Shown here: positions 7,943 to 17,123 of the stretch, piece after piece | Position numbering within the stretch: position 1 is the first letter of the stretch | Layout: each line of letters starts with the position of its first letter | NCBI RefSeq assembly: GCF_014692505.1 | Contig: NZ_JACNYK010000002.1 | Location: 1,240,001 to 1,304,000 of the forward strand | From: Sphingobacterium arenae | GTDB lineage: Bacteria > Bacteroidota > Bacteroidia > Sphingobacteriales > Sphingobacteriaceae | Direction of reading: 5' to 3' | DNA length: 64,000 nucleotides | Notes under the pieces: generated by a model | The model's input: only the letters and a program-made list of their open reading frames with translations | Databases searched by the model: none | What the model was told of the DNA's origin: nothing | Position numbers and translations under genes: made by a program

Positions 7943-10900
7943 TTGAATCGATTCGGACGAATAGCTTTAAAAACAATACTATGGACTATCGGCAGTATTA
8001 TTGCCCTTTTATTACTGATCATTTTCCTTATACGACTGCCCGCAGTTCAAAATTATGTTGTAGGTAAGGTAACGAACTATTTAGAGAACAAAATTGGTAC
8101 GCCGGTAAATATCGGATACATCAACATCACTTTTCCGAAAAAAATAGTATTAGAAAACGTCTATTTTGAGGACCAATCCAAAGACACGTTGATTTCAGGA
8201 GAAAAACTATCAGTAGACATCAATATGTTTAAGCTGCTGAAAAATACCGTAGAGGTACAGCAGTTAGAATTAAAGGGTATTACGGCTAAAATAAACAGGA
8301 CACTGTCCGATAGTAGTTTTAATTTCGATTACATTGTCGACGCGTTTGCTTCGGAAGAGGAAAGTACTGCAGATGCCGATACGACCTCCGCCCTTGTTTT
8401 CGATATCAACGACGTACTTTTCGAACGGATTCATTTTGTTTATCATGACGAGGTTATCGGGACAAGTGCGGACGTTCGGTTACAACATTTCGACACGAAA
8501 GTAAAGAAGTTTGACCTAACCAACAATATGGCCTTCTCGATGCCCAACATTCAATTGGACGGACTCACCGCTCTGGTTAAACAATGGGCACCTGCTTCTG
8601 AACAAGAAACTCCTTCAGCAGAAGATTTTGGTATTAAGGATGCATCCGTCGAAGCGTCTTCTTTGCTCCCAGATCTCGAAATAAAAAATCTGGATTTACG
8701 TAATATTCTGGTGGAATACCAAGACTCGTCGGCAGCTATGGACACCCGTTTTGACATCCGCAAGTTAACCGCAGATATCAAAGAAATAGATCTTAATAAG
8801 GAAATTGTACGTTTGGGTAAAGTTACCTTAGCTGAATCCGATTCCCAGATATTATTGGATAAAGTTGCATCAACGCCGACTGTACAAGCGGAAGCGGATA
8901 CCACATCGGACAGCAGTTCCATGAACTGGGTTGTATCTGCTGACAGGTTAGCCATCGATAAAACCAATGTTTGGTTTAAAGACAATAACGAACCACGTAT
9001 GAAAGGGTTCGACTACTTCAATATTAAAATCAACGACTTTTTGGGCGAACTTGAGGATCTATACTATTCGAGTGATTCTATTTCCGGTTCTTTGAAAAAT
9101 CTCTCTATGGTAGACCATTCCGGTTTTGCCATCAAAAAGTTACAAGCAGATTTCGTATATCATAATACGGGTGTAGAGATACGAAATTTCATCGCACAGA
9201 CGCCCCAAACCACTATCCGGGATTATATCAAGCTATCCTATCCATCATTGGACGCTTTAACAGAAAATCCAAGTCAGGTACTTGTCGAAGCCAACATTAA
9301 CAAGTCGACGATTGACATGCGTGATATCCGTTATCTTGTACCGGATCTGGACACGATGGAGGTCATGAAGCCGCTTTTGGCTCGCTCTTTTTACATCAAC
9401 GGCAGTGTCAAAGGCCGCATGGACAACCTAACCATACCCAACATAGAATTTAGAACGCTAGACCGCACACACTTGATAGCCAGTGCAGTTATCAAAGGGC
9501 TTCCAGACACCGACAAACTTTATATCGACTTGAACTTGAAAAAATTTACGACGGGCAGAGCCGATATAGAACGTTTAGTTGCAAATTCGATGATGCCGGA
9601 CAGTCTACAACTTCCTAATGCTATCAGTCTGTCAGGTACATTCAAGGGAGGGATGTCTGGTTTCGATGCCAATATGAGCCTCGTAACCGAAAAAGGAAAC
9701 GCTACGGTTAATGGCAACATGCAAATGGGTGCAGATACCACTTACAATGCGTATGTATCTATTGATGATTTGGATATTGGAAATATTTTAAATCAAGATT
9801 CTGTTTTAGGTATTATATCCGCAGAAGCGAAAGTCGCGGGAACTGGATTAGATCCGAAAAATATGAACGCTTCCGTAGACGGGCGTTTGAACCATTTGGA
9901 TGCGATGGGCTATACTTATCGTGATATACAATTACAAGTAGATGCGAAAGACGGTGATATTGCGGGTAAGCTAAACAGCCCAGACCCCAATATACAATTT
10001 AACATGGATTTTGCCGCCGACATGCGCAATACGTATCCAAAGGTGCAGGCGACACTCATGATTGATAGCGTGAACCTTCAAAATCTCCACCTGATGGAGG
10101 AGAATTTCAGATATCATGGAAAAATTGTCGCTGATTTTGAAACAGCCGACCCCGATTACCTAAACGGCTCCATTGTTGTTGCTAACTCCTCTATCGCCTA
10201 TAACGACTCCCGTTATACATTGGATAGTATATCCTTGGTAGCAACAGCAGACACCAGTAGAAACACCTTAATTCTAAGATCAGAATTTCTTCAAGCGCAC
10301 ATGGTTGGAAAATACCAGCTCACGGCATTGGCCCCAGCCATACAGGACATCGTACAGATTTATTACAATCCCAGCAATGCTCCAAAAGATACGACCTCGT
10401 ACGACCCGCAGAGTTTTGAGTTTAGTGCGACACTCAACCACTCTCGTTTTATACGCAACTTTCTCCCCAATTTAGAAGAAATGCGTGATATCACCTTAGA
10501 CGGCACGTTTAATAGTGCCTCTCAAAATTTTATGGCCAAACTGATAGCACCAAAAATTGTATACGAAGGTATATCCATAGAAGACGTAGGTGTCGATTTA
10601 ACAACATTTGATAGCACACTGTATTATTCTGCGCTCATCCACAAAATCAAAATGGGCAATATAGAATTGAATAATACCGTGGCGAGCGGTAACGTGGTAG
10701 AGAATAACATCGACTTAGGTCTATGGATAAAAGATAAGCAGGATAAGGAACAATATCACCTGGGTGCAAGAATGCGGGTAGCTGAAAATAACTTTATTTT
10801 TAGTCTGCACGAGGATGGATTGAAACTAAACTATGAAGATTGGCAAATCGACACAACGAATACGATTAGTTTTGGCGAGCGCGGTGTTCATGCCTCTAAC

Positions 10901-13306
10901 TTCCGTTTAACTAACAACGGACAAGAACTTCTTGTACAATCGCAGGATTCCTCGCTTAATGCACCTATCGATGTATCGTTTGACAACTTCAGAATCGAAA
11001 CCTTCACGCAAATGTTGGAATCCGAGATGCTTGATTTGGGAGGAGGCATCAACGGTACAGCTACCATATCTCGTCTAGAGAGTAGTCCAGTATTTGTTTC
11101 CGATCTGACCATTGATAGATTTTACTTCGGAAAGGACACCGTCGGTAATGTGTTAGTTAAAGTAGACAACATTAAGGAAAACACGTTCTCTGCTGACGTC
11201 AAAATCGAAGGAAACGGGAACGATGTACAGCTTATCGGGGATTTCATCAGTCCGCCAGACGGAACTGCTTCGCTCGATGCAACGTTATCGTTAAAACCAA
11301 TGAAGATGACCACCATACAAGCGTTTAGCTTGGGTTATCTAGAAGACTGCGCAGGTGATTTGGTGGGTGACTTAAAAATTACCGGCACCGTTGACGCCCC
11401 GAAAATCAATGGTGGACTTACGTTCCAAAACGGTAAATTAAACGTCGCGATGTTGAACGCAGACTTTCTCATGGACAACCAAACCATTCATTTCAACAAT
11501 CAAGGTATACAATTCAAAAAATTTGAAATAAAGGATTTCCGTGGTAATTCTACCTTGCTAAACGGGTCGATTGCTACCACCACGTATACGGATTTTACCT
11601 TCAATTTAAATTTGACCATGAGCAACTTTGCTGCGGTCAATTCAACAAGAGAAGATAACGATTTATTTTTTGGGAAATTGTATCTGACTTCAAATCTTCG
11701 TATAAGAGGTAATTTGGATCAACCGAGGGTGGATGGAGATATTAAAGTCAATGAGAATACCGACTTCGTACTCATCGTACCCAACGACGACCCGGGTATT
11801 GCACAGCGAGACGGCGTTGTCAAATTTGTGAACCGTTCAGATACCGCACGCGCAAATGTATTTGCGCGATTGGATTCTATGACAACAGCAACACAACTAT
11901 CCGGTATGGACATTGCTCTCAATCTAGCGACCGATCCTGAAGCAAAATTTAAAGTTATATTAGATGAAGGCACACAAGATGCACTCAACATACAAGGTAT
12001 TGCAGAGTTGAATGCAACTATTGATGCAAGCAACAAAATCACCATGTCTGGTACCTATACGGTAGAAAAAGGAGATTATACTTTCTCTTTAGGTCCAATT
12101 TCGAAACCATTTCTTTTTCAGAAAGGAAGCACTATCACTTGGAACGGTGACCCCTTGGACGCCCGTATGGATATTACGGCGATATACCGAAACCGCTTTC
12201 CAACATTGGAACTCGTACAATCACAAATTGGCGGCGAAAGTCAAAATCTATATAAGCAGCGGATCCCTTTTGACGTAAAACTAATCCTTACGGGCGAGCT
12301 GTTCAAGCCAGAAATTAACTTTGATATTGACTTAGATGAGAACAACGCTATCGTTTCACAGGACGTCGTCAGTAAGGTTAACATCGCGTTAGCCAATATA
12401 CGGGAGGACCCTGCGGAATTAAACAAGCAAGTCTTTTCTTTAATCGCACTCGGTCGTTTTATGTCCGCTAACCCATTTGAAAGTCTCTCTGGCGGTGGTG
12501 GTGCTGAAGCGATGGCACGGAATACCGTGAGTTCGTTCTTAAGTAGCCAGCTGAATAATCTCGCTTCCGACCTTATTAAAGGGGTGGAACTTGATTTCAA
12601 CCTACAATCAGAAGAGGATTATTTAACTGGAAATGCGCAAACAAGAACGGATCTAAATGTCGGTGTTTCCAAGATGTTATTTGATGATCGCTTAAAAATT
12701 ACTATTGGCTCCAATTTCGAAGTCGAGGGGAACACACGTCCGGGAGAAAAAGCATCTAATATTGCAGGCGACATTTCACTGGATTATCAACTTTCAAAAG
12801 ATGGACGTTACTTTGCTCGTGTATACCGAAAAAATCAATATCAAGCCACATTGCAAGGCCAGTTTGTGGAAACTGGTATCGGTTTTATTATTACAATGAG
12901 TTATGACAAATTCAAAGAGCTTTTCATGAGTTCTAGAGCCTTAGAACAATACTACAATACAGACAGTAGGCGTTTCCGACGTCGTTTCGATGTTGAGCGG
13001 ATGGAAATCGATTCTGTTTATCGCGATAGTGTACGCTCCATCATTCGGGACAGTCTTATGAAGAACAATCCCGAATTTCGAAAACGTGTAGAGGAACGTC
13101 AGAAAACCGAACAATTAAGACAGCTGCAAAATAGCGCAGACAGCTCGACTACTGTCCCTGCTTTAGATTCTACCCATCGCTTCATCCGAAAAGAGGAAGT
13201 AGAACCCAAAGACGAACAACAAAAAGACGCAACAAAAACAACAACAGATACAACAGCGCATGCCATCCGAGACGATGAAGAAGAAAGGAGGTCCCATGAA
13301 GACTAA
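7943..13306 (+). CDS. tamB: TamB-like translocation/assembly module protein
   Basis: A 1787-residue protein with one N-terminal membrane helix (about 11-33). A very long stretch of repeating beta-strand segments follows, typical of AsmA/TamB bridge proteins. Residues about 1250-1660 are the conserved DUF490 region ('GTYTVEKGDYTFSLG', 'VNIALANIREDPAELNKQVFSLIALGRFM'). A charged, Asp/Arg-rich C-terminal tail is disordered. TamB spans the periplasm as a hydrophobic groove thought to carry lipid or outer-membrane protein precursors. It works with an Omp85 partner, which here is the overlapping tamL. The TTG start is the first start after an in-frame stop just upstream; no ATG fits the membrane helix. 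Length is in the range seen for Bacteroidota homologues and longer than the E. coli protein. Confidence 0.93.
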   Translation: MNRFGRIALKTILWTIGSIIALLLLIIFLIRLPAVQNYVVGKVTNYLENKIGTPVNIGYINITFPKKIVLENVYFEDQSKDTLISGEKLSVDINMFKLLKNTVEVQQLELKGITAKINRTLSDSSFNFDYIVDAFASEEESTADADTTSALVFDINDVLFERIHFVYHDEVIGTSADVRLQHFDTKVKKFDLTNNMAFSMPNIQLDGLTALVKQWAPASEQETPSAEDFGIKDASVEASSLLPDLEIKNLDLRNILVEYQDSSAAMDTRFDIRKLTADIKEIDLNKEIVRLGKVTLAESDSQILLDKVASTPTVQAEADTTSDSSSMNWVVSADRLAIDKTNVWFKDNNEPRMKGFDYFNIKINDFLGELEDLYYSSDSISGSLKNLSMVDHSGFAIKKLQADFVYHNTGVEIRNFIAQTPQTTIRDYIKLSYPSLDALTENPSQVLVEANINKSTIDMRDIRYLVPDLDTMEVMKPLLARSFYINGSVKGRMDNLTIPNIEFRTLDRTHLIASAVIKGLPDTDKLYIDLNLKKFTTGRADIERLVANSMMPDSLQLPNAISLSGTFKGGMSGFDANMSLVTEKGNATVNGNMQMGADTTYNAYVSIDDLDIGNILNQDSVLGIISAEAKVAGTGLDPKNMNASVDGRLNHLDAMGYTYRDIQLQVDAKDGDIAGKLNSPDPNIQFNMDFAADMRNTYPKVQATLMIDSVNLQNLHLMEENFRYHGKIVADFETADPDYLNGSIVVANSSIAYNDSRYTLDSISLVATADTSRNTLILRSEFLQAHMVGKYQLTALAPAIQDIVQIYYNPSNAPKDTTSYDPQSFEFSATLNHSRFIRNFLPNLEEMRDITLDGTFNSASQNFMAKLIAPKIVYEGISIEDVGVDLTTFDSTLYYSALIHKIKMGNIELNNTVASGNVVENNIDLGLWIKDKQDKEQYHLGARMRVAENNFIFSLHEDGLKLNYEDWQIDTTNTISFGERGVHASNFRLTNNGQELLVQSQDSSLNAPIDVSFDNFRIETFTQMLESEMLDLGGGINGTATISRLESSPVFVSDLTIDRFYFGKDTVGNVLVKVDNIKENTFSADVKIEGNGNDVQLIGDFISPPDGTASLDATLSLKPMKMTTIQAFSLGYLEDCAGDLVGDLKITGTVDAPKINGGLTFQNGKLNVAMLNADFLMDNQTIHFNNQGIQFKKFEIKDFRGNSTLLNGSIATTTYTDFTFNLNLTMSNFAAVNSTREDNDLFFGKLYLTSNLRIRGNLDQPRVDGDIKVNENTDFVLIVPNDDPGIAQRDGVVKFVNRSDTARANVFARLDSMTTATQLSGMDIALNLATDPEAKFKVILDEGTQDALNIQGIAELNATIDASNKITMSGTYTVEKGDYTFSLGPISKPFLFQKGSTITWNGDPLDARMDITAIYRNRFPTLELVQSQIGGESQNLYKQRIPFDVKLILTGELFKPEINFDIDLDENNAIVSQDVVSKVNIALANIREDPAELNKQVFSLIALGRFMSANPFESLSGGGGAEAMARNTVSSFLSSQLNNLASDLIKGVELDFNLQSEEDYLTGNAQTRTDLNVGVSKMLFDDRLKITIGSNFEVEGNTRPGEKASNIAGDISLDYQLSKDGRYFARVYRKNQYQATLQGQFVETGIGFIITMSYDKFKELFMSSRALEQYYNTDSRRFRRRFDVERMEIDSVYRDSVRSIIRDSLMKNNPEFRKRVEERQKTEQLRQLQNSADSSTTVPALDSTHRFIRKEEVEPKDEQQKDATKTTTDTTAHAIRDDEEERRSHED

Positions 13307-15605
13307 TCTGCACCGCCTAACAATGGGTGTGATTGCCATGATTGTGACGGTAAGTTGTAATCCAACAAAATACCTTGCTGAAGATGAAAGACTGTATAAC
13401 AAAGGAAACGTCATCATCCATCCCGTAGATAGCATCCCAGCCGAACGAAAAGAGGCATTTGAAACCCACTTAGAAGAAATGTTACGTCCCAAACCCAACA
13501 AAAAATTCTTGGGTATGCGCTTTAAACTCGGTCTCTACAATATGGGAGGAGGATCGGATTCAACATCGGGAGCCATCAATCGGTGGTTAAGACAACAGGG
13601 AGAAGAGCCTGTTTTGTTAAGTGATGTAAACCGTGAATATAATGAAAACCTCTTACGAAATAGGATGGAGAATTTCGGTTTTTTTAATGCTTATGTGACT
13701 TCGGACACCACGATAGATGGCAAATTGGCAGAAGTCACTTACAATGCACATCCTGGAAATATCTATCGAATCGCCAAAGTTGATTTTGAGATAGACTCCA
13801 CCTCACAACTTGGAAAAGATATTATAAGTACGAAATCGCAATCCTTATTACATGTGAAGAGCAATTATAATTTAGATGTCATTCTAAATGAGCGAGACCG
13901 TATCGACAATGATTTGAAAAACAAAGGATATTATTATTTTTCGCCGGATCATTTATTGGTAGAAGTAGACAGCAGTGGAGGAAATCACCAAGTAGATATG
14001 TACGTCACACTGAAGCCAGAAACACCAAATAAGGCGAAAGAACCTCAAAAAATCGGAAACATTTTTATCTTCCCGAATTATCGGCAAACATCACAGGGCT
14101 TCCAAACAACACGACCTCGGAAGCAGCAGCTGTTTAACAACCAGCATTATATTATAGATCCCGAGGACACCTATCGTAAAAAAGTATTGGCTAACCATAT
14201 CTTTTTTAATAAAGGAGACACATATACCCGATGGGAACATAATCGAACAATTAGTCACCTTGTCAATCTCAACGCTTTTAAGTTTGTCAAAAACACCTTT
14301 GTTGACAATCCTGATTCGGCCAATACGATGGATGTTTATTACCACCTCACGCCCATGCAGCGCAAATCGATTCGCTTCGAAGTGATCGGAAAGACCGCGT
14401 CGGTGTATAACGGAACAGAAGTCAATGCACATTGGACACTTCGCAACGCATTCAAAGGTTTTGAAACGCTTACCTTGAGTGTCTTTGGTGGTTATGAGAC
14501 ACAAACGGGCGGCAGCGTTAACCTAAATTCTGCGTACATACGTTATGGAGCAGAAGCGGGTATTGTATGGCCGCGTTTGCTTTCCCCTTACAAGTGGGCT
14601 CCGTCCAGACGTTATATTCCCAAAACATATGCAAAAGTCGGTTATGAGTTTTTGAACCGACGAAATGCTTATACCCTTAATTCCCTTACCCTGAATTATG
14701 GATATAATTGGCGAGAAGACGATCAAAAACAACACGACTTGGCCGTTGCGGAAATTATCTATGTACAGCCGCGTAATATTACAGATGATTACCGTGCACA
14801 AATGGATACAGTCCCTACCCTACGCCACATCGTAGATCCACAATTTTCGTTCGGACCCAACTATTCCTACACTTTTACCAACTCAATGGATGCGAATCGG
14901 CAGCATACATTTTACGTAAAAACAGGTCTAAATACCTCTGGTAATATATTAGGATTAATTCAAGGGGCGAATTATGATGAAGGCGCTAAAGAGATTTTCG
15001 GTACTCCATATGCGCAGTTCATCAAAGCGGAAGCCGATTTCCGTCATTACATGAAATTATCATCTCACTCCCAACTCGCATCCAGAATAATGGTCGGCAT
15101 GAGCCACTCGTACGGAAATTCTCGATCGCTACCCTATTTAAAGCAATATTTCTCTGGAGGTCCAAACGGACTACGTGCGTATCGTCCCAGAGCGGTAGGT
15201 CCAGGATCAGCTTATCCAGAAAATTTAGGTGAAAACAATTTCTTTGCCGACCAGACTGGGGATTTCAAACTGGAGCTTAATACAGAATACCGCGCTCAAC
15301 TAGCCGGCATGTTACATTGGGCAGCTTTTATTGACGCTGGGAACATATGGTTGCAACGAGAGGACGAAAACAAGCCGGGCGGGAAGTTGTCGAAAAATTT
15401 TTATAAAGAACTGGCAGTAGGTACAGGATTGGGATTACGTCTTGATTTGGACTTTTTAATCATCCGGACGGATTTTGCGATACCGGTACGTGTACCCTAT
15501 CGGAGTCCGGGTGATCGTTGGGTATTCAAATACATTGATTTTCGAGATCGAGCGTGGAGAAGAGAAAACCTTGTGTTTAATTTAGCCATCGGTTATCCGT
15601 TTTAA
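13296..15605 (+). CDS. tamL: TamL, Omp85-family lipoprotein partner of TamB
   Basis: A 769-residue protein. The ATG at 13296 is chosen over an in-frame start at 13260 for two reasons: a strong AGGAGG (13286-13291) lies 4 bp upstream, and a signal peptide with lipobox 'VTVSC' follows. POTRA-like domains ('VNREYNENLLRNRMENFGFFNAYV', in two parts of the N-terminal half) precede the 16-strand surface-antigen barrel. The barrel contains 'YFSGGPNGLRAYRPRAVGPG', matching the conserved lid-lock loop (GGxxxRGY-like). The lipid-modified Omp85 type called TamL is characteristic of Bacteroidota. The start lies inside the last 11 bp of tamB, so the two are translationally coupled. Confidence 0.93.
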   Translation: MKTNLHRLTMGVIAMIVTVSCNPTKYLAEDERLYNKGNVIIHPVDSIPAERKEAFETHLEEMLRPKPNKKFLGMRFKLGLYNMGGGSDSTSGAINRWLRQQGEEPVLLSDVNREYNENLLRNRMENFGFFNAYVTSDTTIDGKLAEVTYNAHPGNIYRIAKVDFEIDSTSQLGKDIISTKSQSLLHVKSNYNLDVILNERDRIDNDLKNKGYYYFSPDHLLVEVDSSGGNHQVDMYVTLKPETPNKAKEPQKIGNIFIFPNYRQTSQGFQTTRPRKQQLFNNQHYIIDPEDTYRKKVLANHIFFNKGDTYTRWEHNRTISHLVNLNAFKFVKNTFVDNPDSANTMDVYYHLTPMQRKSIRFEVIGKTASVYNGTEVNAHWTLRNAFKGFETLTLSVFGGYETQTGGSVNLNSAYIRYGAEAGIVWPRLLSPYKWAPSRRYIPKTYAKVGYEFLNRRNAYTLNSLTLNYGYNWREDDQKQHDLAVAEIIYVQPRNITDDYRAQMDTVPTLRHIVDPQFSFGPNYSYTFTNSMDANRQHTFYVKTGLNTSGNILGLIQGANYDEGAKEIFGTPYAQFIKAEADFRHYMKLSSHSQLASRIMVGMSHSYGNSRSLPYLKQYFSGGPNGLRAYRPRAVGPGSAYPENLGENNFFADQTGDFKLELNTEYRAQLAGMLHWAAFIDAGNIWLQREDENKPGGKLSKNFYKELAVGTGLGLRLDLDFLIIRTDFAIPVRVPYRSPGDRWVFKYIDFRDRAWRRENLVFNLAIGYPF

Positions 15606-15683
15606 ATTTCTTTTATTTTCGTTCTATTTTTCGTACATTTATCTACACATCAAATCTTTACCAACCAAAAAAAGAGAAAAGAT

Positions 15684-16628
15684 ATGCAGACTAAAATCAC
15701 GGTTATTGGAGCAGGCGCTGTTGGTTCGACTACAGCGGACAATCTTGTACGGAGAAACATTGCAGAAGAAATTGTACTATTAGATATTAAAGAGGGTGTT
15801 GCAGAAGGTAAGGCCCAGGATATGATGCAGACAGCAGCTCTTTTAGGATTTGATTCCACCATCAAGGGGGTCACTAACGATTATACGCAAACAGCAGGTT
15901 CGGCGGTAGCTGTGATCACTTCAGGTATCCCCAGAAAACCAGGCATGACTCGCGAAGAACTTATTGGAACTAATGCTGGCATTGTCAAGTCTGTCGTAGA
16001 CAATTTAGTAAAACATTCGCCTGACATTATTATCCTTATTGTGGCTAATCCCATGGATACCATGACTTATCTCGCGCTAAAATCGAGCGGTCTGCCCAAA
16101 AACAGAATTATAGGCATGGGCGGCGCACTGGATTCAGCACGTTTCAAATACCAGATTTCCCAAAAGCTGCAGGCTTCTGCAAACGATCTAAATGCAATTG
16201 TTATCGGTGGACACGGCGACACAACCATGATTCCCTTGATACAGCATGCTACGTGGAACAGTATTCCAGTCACCAGTTTCCTTACGGCAGAAGAGCAAGA
16301 GGATATTGTTAAAAAAACGATGGTGGGCGGAGCCACACTAACTGCGTTGATCGGTACTTCGGCCTGGTATGCGCCCGGAGCGGCAACAGCAGCCATGGTA
16401 GAAAGTATTATACGTGATCAAAACAGGTTATTTACCGCATCTGTATTCCTAGAAGGCGAGTACGGAGAAGAAGATATCAATATTGGCGTGCCGGTCATTG
16501 TCAATAGAAAGGGCTGGGATCGTATCGTTCCATTGGAATTATCCGAAGAGGAAAAAACCTCATTTAAAGATAGTGCAAACGCCGTAAGAAACATGAATCA
16601 AGTGTTGAAAGATAGTAATATCATATAA
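15684..16628 (+). CDS. mdh: Malate dehydrogenase
   Basis: A 314-residue NAD-dependent malate dehydrogenase of the LDH-like type, close to the usual length. The Rossmann glycine motif 'VIGAGAVGSTTA' is at residues 7-18. The substrate-specificity loop 'SGIPRKPGMTREEL' carries the arginine pair that favours oxaloacetate/malate over pyruvate. 'ANPMDTMTYLA' and the catalytic His in 'IGGHGDTTMIPL' are present. It interconverts malate and oxaloacetate in the TCA cycle. The hairpin just after its stop belongs to the next gene's start region. Confidence 0.95.
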   Translation: MQTKITVIGAGAVGSTTADNLVRRNIAEEIVLLDIKEGVAEGKAQDMMQTAALLGFDSTIKGVTNDYTQTAGSAVAVITSGIPRKPGMTREELIGTNAGIVKSVVDNLVKHSPDIIILIVANPMDTMTYLALKSSGLPKNRIIGMGGALDSARFKYQISQKLQASANDLNAIVIGGHGDTTMIPLIQHATWNSIPVTSFLTAEEQEDIVKKTMVGGATLTALIGTSAWYAPGAATAAMVESIIRDQNRLFTASVFLEGEYGEEDINIGVPVIVNRKGWDRIVPLELSEEEKTSFKDSANAVRNMNQVLKDSNII

Positions 16629-16634
16629 CACGCT

Positions 16635-16687
16635 TTTTTTGCATGGGTTTTATTTTTATATTTCCTAAGTTTAACCCATGCAAAAAA
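16635..16687 (+). promoter_or_regulatory. Long hairpin burying the start codon of the next gene
   Basis: The left arm 16635-16649 (TTTTTTGCATGGGTT) and right arm 16673-16687 are exact reverse complements over 15 bp, with a 23-nt loop. The ATG of the retropepsin-like gene (16678-16680) lies inside the right arm. In mRNA read through from mdh, the start region would be paired. Whether this regulates translation or serves as a weak processing or termination signal is not visible from sequence. Confidence 0.6.
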
Positions 16688-17115
16688 TTCCATTAGAGCT
16701 ATTGGAGCTACAGGGCGATGGCTACCATATATTGATTGATGTTTGTTTATTTGACCAACCGTTTAAAATGGTGCTGGATACCGGGGCATCAAAAACCGTC
16801 CTCGATAAAACCACACTCCTTCAATCCGGAATTCCGGAAGAAAAAATAGAGAATACCAATATCATCTCAACCGGGTTAGGCACAAATTCTATGGAAAGTT
16901 TTATCCTCGAGTTACCCACTCTCGCAATAGGCAACTGGAAAATAAAAAAATTTATAACTGCAGTACTCGATCTGAGTGCTGTGAATTACGCATACGAGCA
17001 GATGAATCTCCCCCCTGTCATCGGTGTATTGGGTGGAGACATTCTATTTTCCTATGCTGCTCGAATCGATTATCGGAAACAGCTTTTGATCTTACGAGAC
17101 CGTAAAATAAGTTGA
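16678..17115 (+). CDS. Retropepsin-like aspartic protease family protein
   Basis: A 145-residue protein with the aspartyl protease signature 'MVLDTGASKTVLD' (Asp34, Thr35, Gly36) and a later hydrophobic-Gly motif 'VIGVLGGDILFSYAARIDY'. One catalytic Asp per chain and the size fit retropepsin-like enzymes that act as dimers. No signal peptide or membrane helix is present, so it should be cytoplasmic as read. The start is fixed by an in-frame TAA two codons upstream. That start codon is part of a 15-bp hairpin stem. The next gene starts 8 bp after the stop, implying an operon with the outer-membrane hydrolase. Confidence 0.85.
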   Translation: MQKIPLELLELQGDGYHILIDVCLFDQPFKMVLDTGASKTVLDKTTLLQSGIPEEKIENTNIISTGLGTNSMESFILELPTLAIGNWKIKKFITAVLDLSAVNYAYEQMNLPPVIGVLGGDILFSYAARIDYRKQLLILRDRKIS

Positions 17116-17123
17116 ACTAATGT

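Noticed and set aside
8551..8985. Minus-strand frame of 144 codons inside tamB
   Set aside because: Antisense shadow of the TamB coding sequence, without start context, domains or neighbours on that strand.
12241..12600. Minus-strand frame of 119 codons opposite the DUF490 region
   Set aside because: Overlaps the most conserved part of TamB on the other strand.
13260..13296. Upstream start for tamL
   Set aside because: It would place a charged dodecapeptide before the signal peptide; the ATG at 13296 has a strong ribosome binding site and gives a proper lipoprotein signal.
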